From Phascolarctos cinereus (lineage: Eukaryota; Chordata; Mammalia; Diprotodontia; Phascolarctidae), in contig NW_018344068.1 in NCBI RefSeq assembly GCF_002099425.1, positions 1,966,001-2,030,000 on the forward strand: a DNA stretch of 64,000 nt. Direction: 5' to 3'. The notes beneath the pieces were generated by a model. It was given only the letters and a program-made list of their open reading frames with translations, was not told the DNA's origin and searched no databases. Shown piece after piece: positions 49,691 to 59,260 of this stretch (the first letter of the stretch is position 1; every line of letters starts with the position of its first letter). Both the position numbers and the translations under genes were made by a program.

Positions 49691-50505
49691 ACGGGGCAGA
49701 AAATGAGTTATGAATGAGTCTACTTTCTGGCTCTCTTGTCAAAGTTTCTTAGCTGGAAGGACAATTGCTAAAGGCTGGTTGAAGATTGGCTAAACCCCTG
49801 GTGGGTAGCCTTTAGAAAGCAAGCTGGCTGGTTCTATAGTCAGTCTGAGTGGGAGTCAGCAGTCAAAGAAGAAGCTAATGTCTAAGAGGCAATTACTTTG
49901 TAGGGTGAGAGGGGAATTCTCATCCATTTCCTTCTCCCTCTTCCTCCATATTATCCATGGCATTTTATAGTAGAGACCAGTATCCTGCAGGAAGTAATTC
50001 AGAGCTTGAGGCAAAGAACAGATATATAATTTCCAGAGAGACACAGACATAGACATAGATAGGCAACATTCAAGGAGGGAAGCAGCCTCAAGGAGAGAGC
50101 CCTCTGGCAGCAAAGAACCAAGTTCACTGTGGATTCAAGAGAGGACTAGGCTAATTGGTCAAGGTTCAAATTTCAGAAAAGTCTGATCTAGAGAGCCACG
50201 CCAAGCCACCTTCCTAGCAGAAATGCTGCTTTGGGGTGGGAGAGAACAGACATCTGGTCCCTGCAGTACTAGAGGCACAGGATGCCTTAGCTACATGGGT
50301 TCTCTAAACATATGTCTCACCCATTACCTTTGTACTCTAAGTTTACGTCCATTCTTTTCATGAATATTGTGTATATTTATGGAAAAATGTGCCCCACTTT
50401 TATGGGGGTGGGGTGGGGAAATGATGTTTTTTAGGTACTGTTTTTACTGTGCTATATTAGTAAATGCTTTTGCTTTGATTTAGTTGCATTTATTGACTAA
50501 TATTT
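49691..50505. other. Unique intergenic sequence
   Basis: No supported gene or repeat. Confidence 0.4.
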
Positions 50506-50517
50506 ATCCCTCATTTT

Positions 50518-50660
50518 TTTTTTTAGTGAGGCAATTGGGGTTAAGTGACTTGCCCAGAGTCACATAGCTAGGAAGTATTATGTGTCTGAGGTTGGATTTG
50601 AACTCAGGTCCTCCTGAATCCAGAGCTGGTGCTCTATCCACTGCGCCACCTAGCTGCCCC
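50518..50660 (-). mobile_element. WSINE/MAR1-type SINE
   Basis: Antisense copy with an exact 12-base duplication ATCCCTCATTTT (50506-50517, 50661-50672). Confidence 0.9.
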
Positions 50661-50804
50661 ATCCCTCATTTTAAACCATTCGTATATATACACACACACA
50701 CTTATGTACTATTGCTAGGGATACAATGACAAAAATGAAACAGTCCCTGCTCTCAAGAAACTTACATTATAATATGACACAACTTGTACATAAATACATA
50801 TGTA

Positions 50805-51175
50805 TGTTGCGGTTTAGAGGTTTAGGGATGCTGAGACCCCAAAATCATGACACACAGGTGTGCCCAAATGAATTTAACTTAAGTTTTTTTTTTCAGCCAA
50901 AGATAAGGTTTATTAAAGATCGGCCATATTGGCTAGACTCTTAAGGTAGAGGGAAGGGAGTAAAGTAAGCCTCAGGGAACCAAAAAGCACCTGTAGTTTT
51001 TTACAGAACAAATCCTTTTGTTAAGAGGCCTGTGAAGGGCAGAAGGGTTGGGGGAGGTGAACAAAGCAAATATCCAAAATAACAATGACATTAGGACAGA
51101 GGAGAGGTTCAGGCAAATTTGATGAAGAGATCTCCTTTTCGAAGAGGTGGGCCTGCAAGGAGGGGAAGACTTCAT
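50805..51175 (-). mobile_element. LTR-like fossil, antisense
   Basis: The + strand starts TGTTGCGGTTTAGAGGTTTA next to an L2-like piece. On the - strand a poly(A) signal (CTTTAATAAACCTTATC) precedes a U5-like end GGGGTCTCAGCATCCC...AACA. The right edge and duplication are not resolved, and the family is uncertain. No internal region is present. Confidence 0.5.
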
Positions 51176-51179
51176 GAAG

Positions 51180-51500
51180 ATGACTTCTTCTAGGAAGCCT
51201 TCCTGAACTGATCTAGTGAAGTGACAATTTCTCCCAACTCAGGTATCCTATCTAAATGTATTTCAATGCACCTATTGCCCCAATAATGCACTTTGCCTTG
51301 TAAATATTTCATTTTTGTTCAGGATTTAATTCTTAGTTCATGATTTAGTTTTTTGAAGTTCATTTATATAGAAAGACCATTTTTAAATCTTTGCATTTCC
51401 CTCTCCCTCCCCTTCCTATTATGTATTCAAGTATGCATCCCCACCACTTAGCACAAAGCACTTTGCCTGAAGGGGGCACTTAATGAGGCTTATAAAATTA
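51180..51500 (+). repeat. L2-like fragment
   Basis: CTTCTAGGAAGCCTTCCTGA and later CACCACTTAGCACAAAGCAC in sense. Confidence 0.5.
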
Positions 51501-51514
51501 CCAGTCAGACTATT

Positions 51515-51915
51515 ATGATCAAGCCCTGGCTGTGGCACAGACTCAAGGTGTGACCTAAGGCAAATCACTCACCCTTAGTTAACTCATCTGTATAATGGGG
51601 GAGATTAGTTGCCTCCTGCCTGCCTCACAAGAAAGTTTTGAAAAATAATGAGGCCAAGTGCTTTGAACTCTCTGAAGGTGGGTGCTATGGAAGTGTAAAC
51701 TGTTATTACTCTTAATCAGGGTTATTCCCTACATTGGCACCTTTTGGTGAAGGCAGTTTACTGGGGAAAGCAAAAGTCCCTTTTAAAGTTTTCATTTATA
51801 GATTTTTGGTTATTAAAACATTCCTATTGAACAGCTCTGCTACTTACTAGTTTCATGACTTTGGGCAAATTACTTAATCTAAGCCTCAGCTTCTTCAACT
51901 GTACAATGGGGGAGT
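51515..51915 (+). repeat. Two MIR copies
   Basis: At 51515-51710 (GTGTGACCTAAGGCAAATCA, CTCATCTGTATAATGGGGGA, CCAAGTGCTTTGAACTCTC) and 51825-51915 (TTCATGACTTTGGGCAAATT, GTACAATGGGGGAG). Confidence 0.65.
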
Positions 51916-51916
51916 G

Positions 51917-52655
51917 TGTGGGATGCCACTCAAATTAAAAAAAAAACACAGAGGTATCCAAGGAGAAACAGAAAGTTAGTTTATTATTATTATATATCAA
52001 ACCTCGAGATTTGGGTGTCCCTCCACCAGAGTGCTCTGATGAGGGGAGACACAGACAGAAGCAAAAGACCTGATTAAATACCCTAATGGGCAAATTCCTC
52101 CCTCCCACCAACTGGCCACTATTTGGCTCCCAGTCTCAATGTACCATAGAAACTGAAAACAAAACAAAGAACACAAGATGTGCAGTCAAGCTAGACACCG
52201 TACTGTACAGCCAGGTCACCGTGATCCAAATATAGCAACAGGTGCATCAACAAAGAGCAGGGGGGGCTTCTTCAGGAGTTTCAGGCTTGGCAAACTTTAA
52301 CTACTTAACAATGACATGGGGGGAGTACTTGGGGGTTGAATTCCCCGTCTAAGAAGTTTTCACGGGACCCTCATCCCACTCAGCCTCATCCCAAACCTTA
52401 ATTACGCTGAGGAGTCTTCCCTGGGACACCCCATTCAGGAGGACAACATTGCACTCCTACCTACGTCAAGGATTGTTGTGCAGAATATACTTTGTAAACC
52501 ATAACGGGTTAAATAAATCTGAGCTATTTGAAATGTTTGTAAGTCTAAACCATGGATTCAATTCACTAATTTACTATAAACCTGATTGTTTTTAAAGCCC
52601 AAAGGTAAAGCTTGCAGTCTTGATACTGCAATAGTATTTGTCATATTCTAGGTCA
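51917..52655 (-). mobile_element. LTR of an endogenous retrovirus, antisense (solo)
   Basis: On the - strand it shows a TATA-like GGGTATTTAATCAGG, a poly(A) signal (AATAATAAACTAAC), and a U5 ending GAGTGGCATCCCACACA. The left edge is at TGTGTGGGATGCC. The right edge may be AGGTCACA at 52655 but could be nearer 52430. No internal region is seen. Old, with uncertain family. Confidence 0.55.
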
Positions 52656-52689
52656 CAGGGGGCAACAGTCCTGCAGCAGTTAAGCCTCA

Positions 52690-53225
52690 CTACATATCCC
52701 TTCCTACTCATCATCTTATGCCTGGTCTACTGAAATACCCTTCTGGTTGGTCTCCCTGTCTCATCTTTCTCCATTTCAGTTCATCCTCCAGCCTGATCAG
52801 CAGCCAAAATGATCTTCCTTAAAGAGCAGGTCTGACTGTGTCAAATTCTACTGGCTCATTATTTCCTGGATCAAATATAAAATTATCTGTTTGGCTTTTA
52901 AAGCCCTTAACAACCTGGCCCCTTCCTGCCCTTCCAGTCATCTTACACCGTCACTCCCTTTCACACCTGGTCTCCTTGTTTCAGATAGAACCTGAACCTT
53001 CATCTCCCTAATTTGCATATTTTCACTGGCTGTTCTACAAGCCTGGAATTCTCTCCCTCCCTGTGCCTCCCGGCTTCCTTCAAGTCTCATCTCCTACATG
53101 CAAGAAGCCTTTCCCGATCCCTCTTAATGCCAGTGCCTTCCCTCTGAGATTACCTCCAAAATATCCTGTGAAATCCTGTATATAGTTGTTTGCATGTTGT
53201 TTCTCCCAGTAGAAGAATGTGACCT
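52690..53225 (+). repeat. L2 LINE 3' region
   Basis: TGGTTGGTCTCCCTGTCTCA, GCCAAAATGATCTTCCTTAA, TAAAGCCCTTAACAACCTGG, CAAGAAGCCTTTCCCGATCC and GTTTGCATGTTGTTTCTCCC. Confidence 0.8.
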
Positions 53226-53684
53226 CTTGTCAACCTTCAGAGTTTGGTGTAAGAAAAACAAACAGAATTAGGTTGTCAAAGCAGGTAGCATGCATAAGAC
53301 CCAGTTCAGAAATGAGCTCACTTTGAGGTCAGGATGCACAGTTTACATGTCCTTCCAACAGGGGCTGATGTCAGTCCATCAGTGTTTCACCTCTGGACAG
53401 GAAAAAAAAATCTCTATACCAGACCACCCCCAGTTTTGGGCTACCTAGACAAAAAAGTCTGTCTCCACCCAAGTTTGAGTAGAACACAAAGGACTTCCCT
53501 ATTTCAGATTAAATTACTTTCGAGCTTGGGTTGTGGGCTGTTAATGCATCTCATTATCAGTAATGTCCAGAAGAAAACTGAACCTAAAGTCAGAACTCTG
53601 GAAGAAGGGGGATGGAGGAGTGGGGAGAAGTTCTGAATCTCCAAGATCACTTCTCACTCCTCCCAGAGGGAAGGGAATTTCTCG
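53226..53684. other. Unique intergenic sequence
   Basis: A 100-codon open frame at 53334-53636 has no recognisable similarity and is likely chance. Confidence 0.4.
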
Positions 53685-53799
53685 CCTTTCTTTGTACCCT
53701 CCAGCACTTAGCATGGTAACCCAATGCTGTTGTAATGTTTATTAAGTGCTTGTTGATTTAATTCCGCTTCTCATTACCTTTACCACAATCTCAGAGCTG

Positions 53800-54545
53800 T
53801 GGCTGTTGGTTGGTTGGTTGTTGTCTTTCGTTCTTGAGGAGGACCAAAATGACCTCACTCTGCTAGAGTCAAGTTATAGTGTGTCTGACTGTGGCTGATC
53901 ACACCAATTCGAGCTCAGAATGCTCTACCACAGGTTGGGCACACATAGTCCATGTGAACATTTGGAATGGATTCTCTAAATTTACGCATCTCGTGTTACT
54001 TTTGAGCAGCTTCAATTCTGCTTTGCTCATAGAACATAGCTCCTTTAATGAGGGCATGCCATGCTGAGCAGTTCTTTGCCAGTGTCTCCCATGTCACACA
54101 ATCAATTCCAAGGCTCTTAAGAGAGACCTTGAGAGTGTTCTTGTATAGTTTCCTCTGATCACCATGTGAACACTTGCCCTGTGTGAGTTCTCCATAAAAT
54201 AGTCTTTCTGGCAAGCACATCTCTTGCATTCCAACAGCCAGCCCATCAGAGTTTTTCGCTCCCTGAAGTAGAATTTGAATGCCTGGCAGTTTAGTTCGAG
54301 AAAGGACCTTAGTATCTGTCCTGCCAGGTGATCTTCAGAATCTTCGTTAAGACAATGCAAATGGAAGCAATTCTGATAGCACGCTCACCCACGTTCTGGA
54401 TAATGAACTGTGCTCTCCTGCTTTCCCAGTCACCAATGGAGTGAAACAAGGCTGTGCGCTTGCTCTCATGCTTTTTAGCATGATGCTTTCAGCCATGTTG
54501 TCAAATGCCCTCAATGACAGTGAACACAGCACCAAGGTCAGTTAA
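53800..54545 (-). mobile_element. R4/Dong-like LINE, 3' part antisense with inverted 5' piece
   Basis: From 54360 down to 53800 the - strand reads the end of a non-LTR ORF: LPERLFYGELTQGK, YKNTLKVSLKSLGIDCVTWE, AWHALIKGAMFYEQSRIEAA, then IPNVHMDYVCPTCGRAF and ARIGVISHSQTH, a C2H2 zinc finger. From about 54370 to 54540 the + strand instead reads TNGVKQGCALALMLFSMMLS, the reverse transcriptase block that should lie upstream. This head-to-head order is what twin priming produces. Stops are present. The R4/Dong assignment is from memory of the family and not certain. Confidence 0.7.
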
Positions 54546-54599
54546 CCAGATCTGTGACATGCAATCAAAAGGAACAGATATCAGGAGAATCCAGTTCTA

Positions 54600-54815
54600 C
54601 TTCTGCCACTAAAACAAGGTATGACCTCAGGCAAATCATTTCCTCTTTCTAGACCTCATTTTCTTAGTGTACAAAATAAAGGGACGGGATTAGTTGATTT
54701 CTAAGATTCCACTGCTTTTTGTGTTTTGTTGCCTTTCTTTGTATCCCCATAGCTTAGCACAGTGCCTGACACACTATAGGTGCTTTTAATTTCTTGTTGA
54801 CTTGGTTTGACTCCA
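54600..54815 (+). repeat. MIR and L2 tail
   Basis: MIR at 54600-54715 (GTATGACCTCAGGCAAATCA) and L2/MIR tail at 54725-54815 (TTTGTATCCCCATAGCTTAG, AGTGCCTGACACACTATAGG). A separate L2 tail is at 53685-53765. Confidence 0.6.
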
Positions 54816-55104
54816 AGGTTCCTGCCAATTGGAAAGTTCTAATATGAAGCATATCACACTGGCCAACTCTTAAATCCTTGCTTCTACCATTCCCATCATC
54901 TGGAATTCTACTCTTCCCCCCTCCCCCAAAAAAACTTCATTTCAAGATTTCCTTGCTGTATCAATCAGGCCTGGCCCAGGGCCCGTTACTCCAGCAACCC
55001 CCTCCCCCCATCTGCCTCGGGCTTTTCCCAGTACTGAATAGGTTGAGGTCAATCTCATTACTGCTAGGGATGGTTGTTAACACGGTTTAAAATTTGGTCA
55101 CTTC

Positions 55105-55320
55105 TGTTGATGTTCCACCTTAATGCTAGTGCTTTCCTTCTGTTGATTATCTCCAATTTATCCTGTATATTCTTGGTACATAGGTCATTGCATGTTGGCT
55201 CCCCCAATAGACTACAATTCCTTGAGAGCAAGGGACTGTCTTCTACCTTTCTTTGTATTCTCAAACACTCAGCATAGTGAGTGGCACATAGTAGCGCATG
55301 ATACATATTTAATGACTGAT
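55105..55320 (+). repeat. L2 3' tail
   Basis: CTTCTGTTGATTATCTCCAA, TTGCATGTTGGCTCCCCCAA, TACAATTCCTTGAGAGCAAG and GTGGCACATAGTAG. It ends about 270 bases left of the CpG island. Confidence 0.75.
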
Positions 55321-55602
55321 GGCTATTTATTCCTTCCTATTCTATCTTCCTTCTTCAAACTTGGGGTTCTCAGAAAGAAAGCTCCCCGAGTCTCCCGCCT
55401 CATCCCGGGAGTTACTCTGAGGCACAGTCGGGTGTCCTTTCCCAGCAGACTGAGGCCTCTCCCAGGAAAGGGACTGAGTCTGCTTCTTTACCCCAGTAAC
55501 TCCCCAAGATTAAGGAACGGTGTCGTCCTTAACTTCTTGGTTCATATGACGATTCTAACTCCCCAACTTCTATTTACTTTTTTCCACCGCTCACAAGCAG
55601 AT

Positions 55603-55611
55603 ACCGGAAGT
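55603..55611 (+). promoter_or_regulatory. ETS-family site ACCGGAAGT
   Basis: A consensus GABP/ELK-type core at the left edge of the CpG island. Confidence 0.6.
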
Positions 55612-55640
55612 CCCGCCGCCCGTAACTTCTCTGAGCGCCG

Positions 55641-55645
55641 ATTGG
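55641..55645 (-). promoter_or_regulatory. CCAAT box (ATTGG on + strand)
   Basis: CGATTGGCC matches the NF-Y preference. It is the first of four CCAAT boxes in 390 bases. Confidence 0.55.
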
Positions 55646-55686
55646 CCAGGCCACGCACGCGGCTTCTGATAGGATGGCTGCAAACA

Positions 55687-55699
55687 ACTACAATTCCCA
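55687..55699 (+). promoter_or_regulatory. ACTACAATTCCCA motif (ZNF143/THAP11 type)
   Basis: An exact match to the ACTACANNTCCCA promoter motif. It is followed within ten bases by GCAATGCGC, which resembles the extended AATGC part of the site. Confidence 0.75.
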
Positions 55700-55760
55700 A
55701 TAAGCAATGCGCCTCGTTCTTCCCCGGTGCCTCACGAGAGAATGTGTTTTGGCGGTCTGA

Positions 55761-55773
55761 TGGGATCTGTAGT
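55761..55773 (-). promoter_or_regulatory. Second ACTACANNTCCCA motif, inverted
   Basis: The + strand TGGGATCTGTAGT is the reverse complement of ACTACAGATCCCA. It is 74 bases from the first copy, in opposite orientation, with an ETS-like CCCGGAAGG next to it. Confidence 0.7.
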
Positions 55774-55900
55774 TTTCCCGGAAGGGAGGGCGTCTTCCTA
55801 CGTCGAGGGCCATTCCTCCCCCAGCGGTCGCAGTGGGAAGCTTGTGCAAAGAAGAAAAAAAAAAAAACCACAAAAAAAACCCTAGCGCCGCAAGTTTCTA

Positions 55901-55905
55901 ATTGG
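55901..55905 (-). promoter_or_regulatory. CCAAT box (ATTGG on + strand)
   Basis: The context is TAATTGGTC. It lies just right of the A-rich tract at 55855-55880. Confidence 0.5.
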
Positions 55906-55993
55906 TCGTCTAGCCGGAGTGGGTGAGGAGAGGGAGGAGCGTACTAAGTAGGCTGGGCGGGCTGGGGCGGGTTGTGATGGAGGGCTCAGCGGG

Positions 55994-56030
55994 CCAATGG
56001 CTCGTGGAGGATGGGTGGCGAGCGACCAAT
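55994..56030 (+). promoter_or_regulatory. RAB40C: Pair of CCAAT boxes 32 bases apart
   Basis: CCAAT occurs at 55994-55998 and 56026-56030. A spacing of 32 bases, near three helical turns, is common for paired NF-Y sites. A GC box, GGGGCGGGGC, follows at 56086. This is likely the core-proximal region of the RAB40C promoter. Confidence 0.6.
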
Positions 56031-56099
56031 CGGGATTCCTAGAAGGCGGAGCATGGGACCTGTGGGCGAGAGCTGGCCGAGGAGGGGGGCGGGGCGGCG

Positions 56100-56447
56100 G
56101 GTCTCTGTGGCAGTGGGTGCTGGAAGCTGTGGCGGCCCTGGAACTGCTTCATCGCCGCGTTTGAACCGGCTCCTCAGCCGGCCTGGAGACACTCCGCCCA
56201 GCCTTCCCCGGGTGCTCAGTCCTCCCTGGCCCCCTCCCGGCGGGACCCCCCACCTCTCCACCCCTCCCGCCGTGAGGGGGCGGCCCCCACCCAGTCAGCC
56301 AGCGCTCGGCCCCGGGCTCGCGTTGGGGCGGCGGCCTCCCGGGGAGGGAAGGAAGCCGGCGCGGGCCTGAGAGGAGGTGGCGACATCGGTGGTGGGCCAG
56401 GCTGGGTCGGCCGGGCCGCGCCTCGGGGCTCTCCTGAGGAGGAGCAG
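56100..56447 (+). other. RAB40C: Putative noncoding first exon of RAB40C
   Basis: GC-rich sequence downstream of the CCAAT and GC boxes ends at GAGGAGCAG followed by GTGCGT at 56448, a plausible donor. The transcription start is not determined. Open frames on both strands here are produced by high GC content and do not resemble known proteins. Confidence 0.4.
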
Positions 56448-57431
56448 GTGCGTCTCGAACGAGGCAGCCTTCCAGCCCCCACAGCCGCCGGTCCGCCTCA
56501 GGGAAAAGGACTCGGAAGCCCACCCCCCGCCCGAGTCCTGACCCTCCACCCCCACCCCATCTCGTGGGCCCTTCCCGCGCCCCCGGGACCCTCGGGCTCG
56601 AGGGGCACGGGATCTGGGGGAAGGGACCCGCGGCCCCCTCACCCACGGCTGGTGGAAGGGAAGCTCAGAGGTGGGGTGGGGATGAACAATGAGCTGGGGG
56701 GTGGGGGACACAGCTGCGGGAAGATGGGCATGAATTTAAATTATTTATTTTATCGATCGGGGAGGCCAAATCTTAGCAGATCTCGTGTCTTTGGTATTTG
56801 AGGACTCCCCCACCCCCCCAAAAAAGAAAAAGCTAAGGAGAGCAAAGACCTGAGACAGGGGGAAGAGGGAACCTTATAAGAGAGTGTAAAGAGGGTGGAT
56901 AAGACCTGCCTAGTAATGGTTTGGATTGTGGCTTCTCAGATGCTCTAGATTGTTTTTGTTTTGTATAGAGGTATTTAATTTATATATACTTATATGTAGA
57001 AAGAGGTATTTAATATATATGTGTATGTATTATATATATTGGCTGCAGTCCTGTTTGAATCATTTCAGGGACAATCCCTTTTTAAGGAGAGGGAGCAGTG
57101 AAAGTGAAAACCTGAAATACAGGCTAATAAATTTGTCTGCTTTTCTTGCCCTTCTTGTGGTCACCTTTACCTCCCTCAACTTCACCCTCCTTAGCAAAGA
57201 GAACAGCATCTTACAGAGGACTCTCAGGCCATATGTTGGGTTTGGTAAAACATTTGTGGTGCTCCATAAAGAATATTAATAACTTAGTTGGCATCTTCTT
57301 TTATGTCAGGATGGAGGAGTGTTTTTACCAGGAAGATCAGTGATGGAAGGTGAACAGGACGGAGAGTTCCTTTTGAGAGGGTGAATCAGTACCTTACTTT
57401 CACCCTCCCTCTTCAACAACCACCCCCTCAG
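56448..57431 (+). other. RAB40C: Putative RAB40C intron 1
   Basis: The sequence falls from the GC-rich island into AT-rich DNA, with a TATAT-rich patch near 56975-57040. No transposable element is recognised. Short open frames look random. Confidence 0.45.
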
Positions 57432-57533
57432 GGGATCATCTCTCAGAGATTGGAAGCTGGAACCTGTGGTCTTGTGTCAGTGTGGCTGCATGTTTAGTAT
57501 GCAGATCCTGCCTCTTCACTAATGAGAGGGAGA
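57432..57533 (+). other. RAB40C: 5' untranslated part of RAB40C exon 2
   Basis: A pyrimidine-rich tract (TTTCACCCTCCCTCTTCAAC) followed by CACCCCCTCAG ends at 57431, a good acceptor. A weaker AG lies at 57445-57446. The leader continues to the ATG at 57534, so the start codon sits in the second exon behind a noncoding first exon in the CpG island. The choice of acceptor is inferred. Confidence 0.6.
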
Positions 57534-57675
57534 ATGGGGACCCAGGGCAGCCCTGTGAAGAGCTATGATTATCTGCTCAAATTCCTGCTGGTAGGAGACA
57601 GTGATGTTGGAAAGGGAGAAATCCTGGAGAGCCTTCAAGATGGAGCATCTGAATCCCCCTACGCCTACAGCAATG
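57534..57675 (+). CDS. RAB40C: RAB40C first coding exon (partial gene)
   Basis: RAB40C is a Rab-like small GTPase. In known mammalian proteins, a C-terminal SOCS box links it to Elongin B/C and Cullin-5 as a ubiquitin-ligase adaptor. This exon encodes [40 protein letters not shown] and SPYAYSN plus one base of a Gly codon, with donor GTAAGG at 57676. The P-loop GDSDVGKG has Gly where most Rabs have Ser or Thr, a trait of the Rab40 group. [10 protein letters not shown] and SPYAYSNG separate RAB40C from RAB40B (MSALGSPV, SPYGHPAG). The ATG at 57534 has A at -3 and G at +4. An in-frame ATG at 57522 would add MRGR but has a poor context. The remaining exons lie beyond the right edge. Confidence 0.95.
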
Positions 57676-59069
57676 GTAAGGACTTGGGGAAGGGGGAGGA
57701 TTAGTCAAACTGCACTGCAGTTGTAATTAGGGAGTATAAAAACAGTAAGATAAATTTAGTTTCTGCTCAGGTTACAGCTCCAGATCTTTGTTGCTTATAT
57801 ATGTTTAAACTACTCGATCTTGGCTTAGATTTTTGTTTTGTAGCCATCCAGGAAGCTGCTTCAGCTATCAGGGACTGAAATTAGCGTGTCTTCCTGAATT
57901 TTTTTTAAAACCCTTTCTTTCCTAAGGATCAGTTCAAAAGTACATTCTGATCCAAACTTTGTATCTTAAGCCAGTCCTTAAGCATTAGGCTTGGTACACA
58001 GTAGGTGTTTAATGTATATTAAATTTAATTACAACCTTGCCTTCATCCCAGACACTATGTATCTGTGCCCCACAATAGACTTTCAATTCAGGAAAATTAC
58101 CTTTTATGTTAGTGTTGTCTACTCCAGATATGCCAGTAAGGGATGTAATCTGGGAATCAATAACACCATTTGGTTCCAGCTGTGTACCAGAAGACTTTGG
58201 GACACCTTGTATAATCAGTCCTCTAAAAGTAGGTCCCATCCAAAGCTATTATGACTTTTCTTTAGTACATTAGTACGAGCTTTATCTGCCTGCCTCCTTC
58301 GAAATCAAGCTGTATAATGGAAACTGTGACAGACCATTTACTATAGCTTTGAAGACTATAATTAAGAGCTGATAATTGGTACTGCCTTTTTCCTTCATCC
58401 CTTCACTGTAGTTAAAATGTAACACTGTCAAGAAGGGTGTGGGATCTATGACAATTTGCAATCTGTTCCATCTTTTGTCATTTTAAAGGTCTCAAGCGTT
58501 GAAGAGAGGTTGAATACAGCTAGAGCTTAGAGCAAACTGCATTTTTGAATCCCTTTGAATTTGAGTCCCTTTCAAGTATTCAGTAATATGGAGGTATATA
58601 TTTTGCTTGAAATATTCTTTTGGGTAGCAGAGGGTAGATTTTAAAGTCCCCCATTAAACACCTCTACTGAACTGCCCAGTGGACTTCTAGATTCTACAAA
58701 GATGGGCTGAAGGGACTTAAGAAAAAAAGGAGAATGATTAGAAGGATGTTAAGGGGTGTGAGTGTGTCAGGTGGAATTTCGTCTTGTGTCAGTCATCTGA
58801 TCGTGGCCCAGGTTCTATGGGAGTCCTATTGTCAGTCCATTACTTAGGGTCATATGACATGGTTGTGGCAGGGTGTAGATCTAGTAGTCAGCGTGTTATT
58901 GTTGGGTGTGTTTTTGATACAGAAGACAGATGGATACAGGCAAACTGTTCCCATCAGGTGTGAAAATACTTAGTGTTCAGGAAATCAGCCTGCTGTGCCT
59001 TGAGTAAAATGCTTCCTATCTTTAGCATTTTTTTTTAGACGATCTCAGGGCTAGGAAATGTTTGAAATG

Positions 59070-59260
59070 AAATATGGCCTGGTGGAAAGAACATAGGATT
59101 TGAAATCAGAGGACATGGATTAGAATTTTGATTTTACTGGATATGGGTAAGTTACTTAATGTCTTGTGGCTTCATTTTCCCTGTTTATAAAATGAGGAGT
59201 TCTGACTACATACTTCAAGTCCCTTCCAGCCCTAAATTTTATAAATGAATAAATTCATTA
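59070..59260 (+). repeat. MIR
   Basis: TGGCCTGGTGGAAAGAACAT, TGGGTAAGTTACTTAATGTC, TATAAAATGAGGAGTTCTGA and CAAGTCCCTTCCAGCCC in the RAB40C intron. Confidence 0.7.

Larger units (their letters stand above)
55590..56690. promoter_or_regulatory. RAB40C: CpG island promoter of RAB40C
   Basis: This is the only CpG-dense stretch in the window, and it contrasts sharply with the AT-rich flanks. It contains ETS sites (ACCGGAAGT at 55603; CCCGGAAGG near 55777), four CCAAT boxes, a GC box and two ACTACA-type motifs. It lies 0.9-1.9 kb before the first coding exon on the same strand, so RAB40C is the obvious target. The left part may also drive a transcript on the - strand. Confidence 0.85.

Noticed and set aside
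55192-55926. 244-codon open frame across the left side of the CpG island
   Set aside because: It begins in an L2 tail and runs into GC-rich promoter DNA with a poly-Lys/Thr stretch from the A-rich tract. There is no similarity to a known protein.
56011-56801. Overlapping open frames of 88-165 codons on both strands
   Set aside because: High GC removes stop codons in all frames. The products are Pro/Arg/Gly-rich and unrecognisable, as expected for a noncoding first exon and its flank.
57522-57533. Upstream in-frame ATG giving an MRGR extension of RAB40C
   Set aside because: Its context is weak (C at -3, A at +4), while the ATG at 57534 has A at -3 and G at +4 and matches the known RAB40C start.
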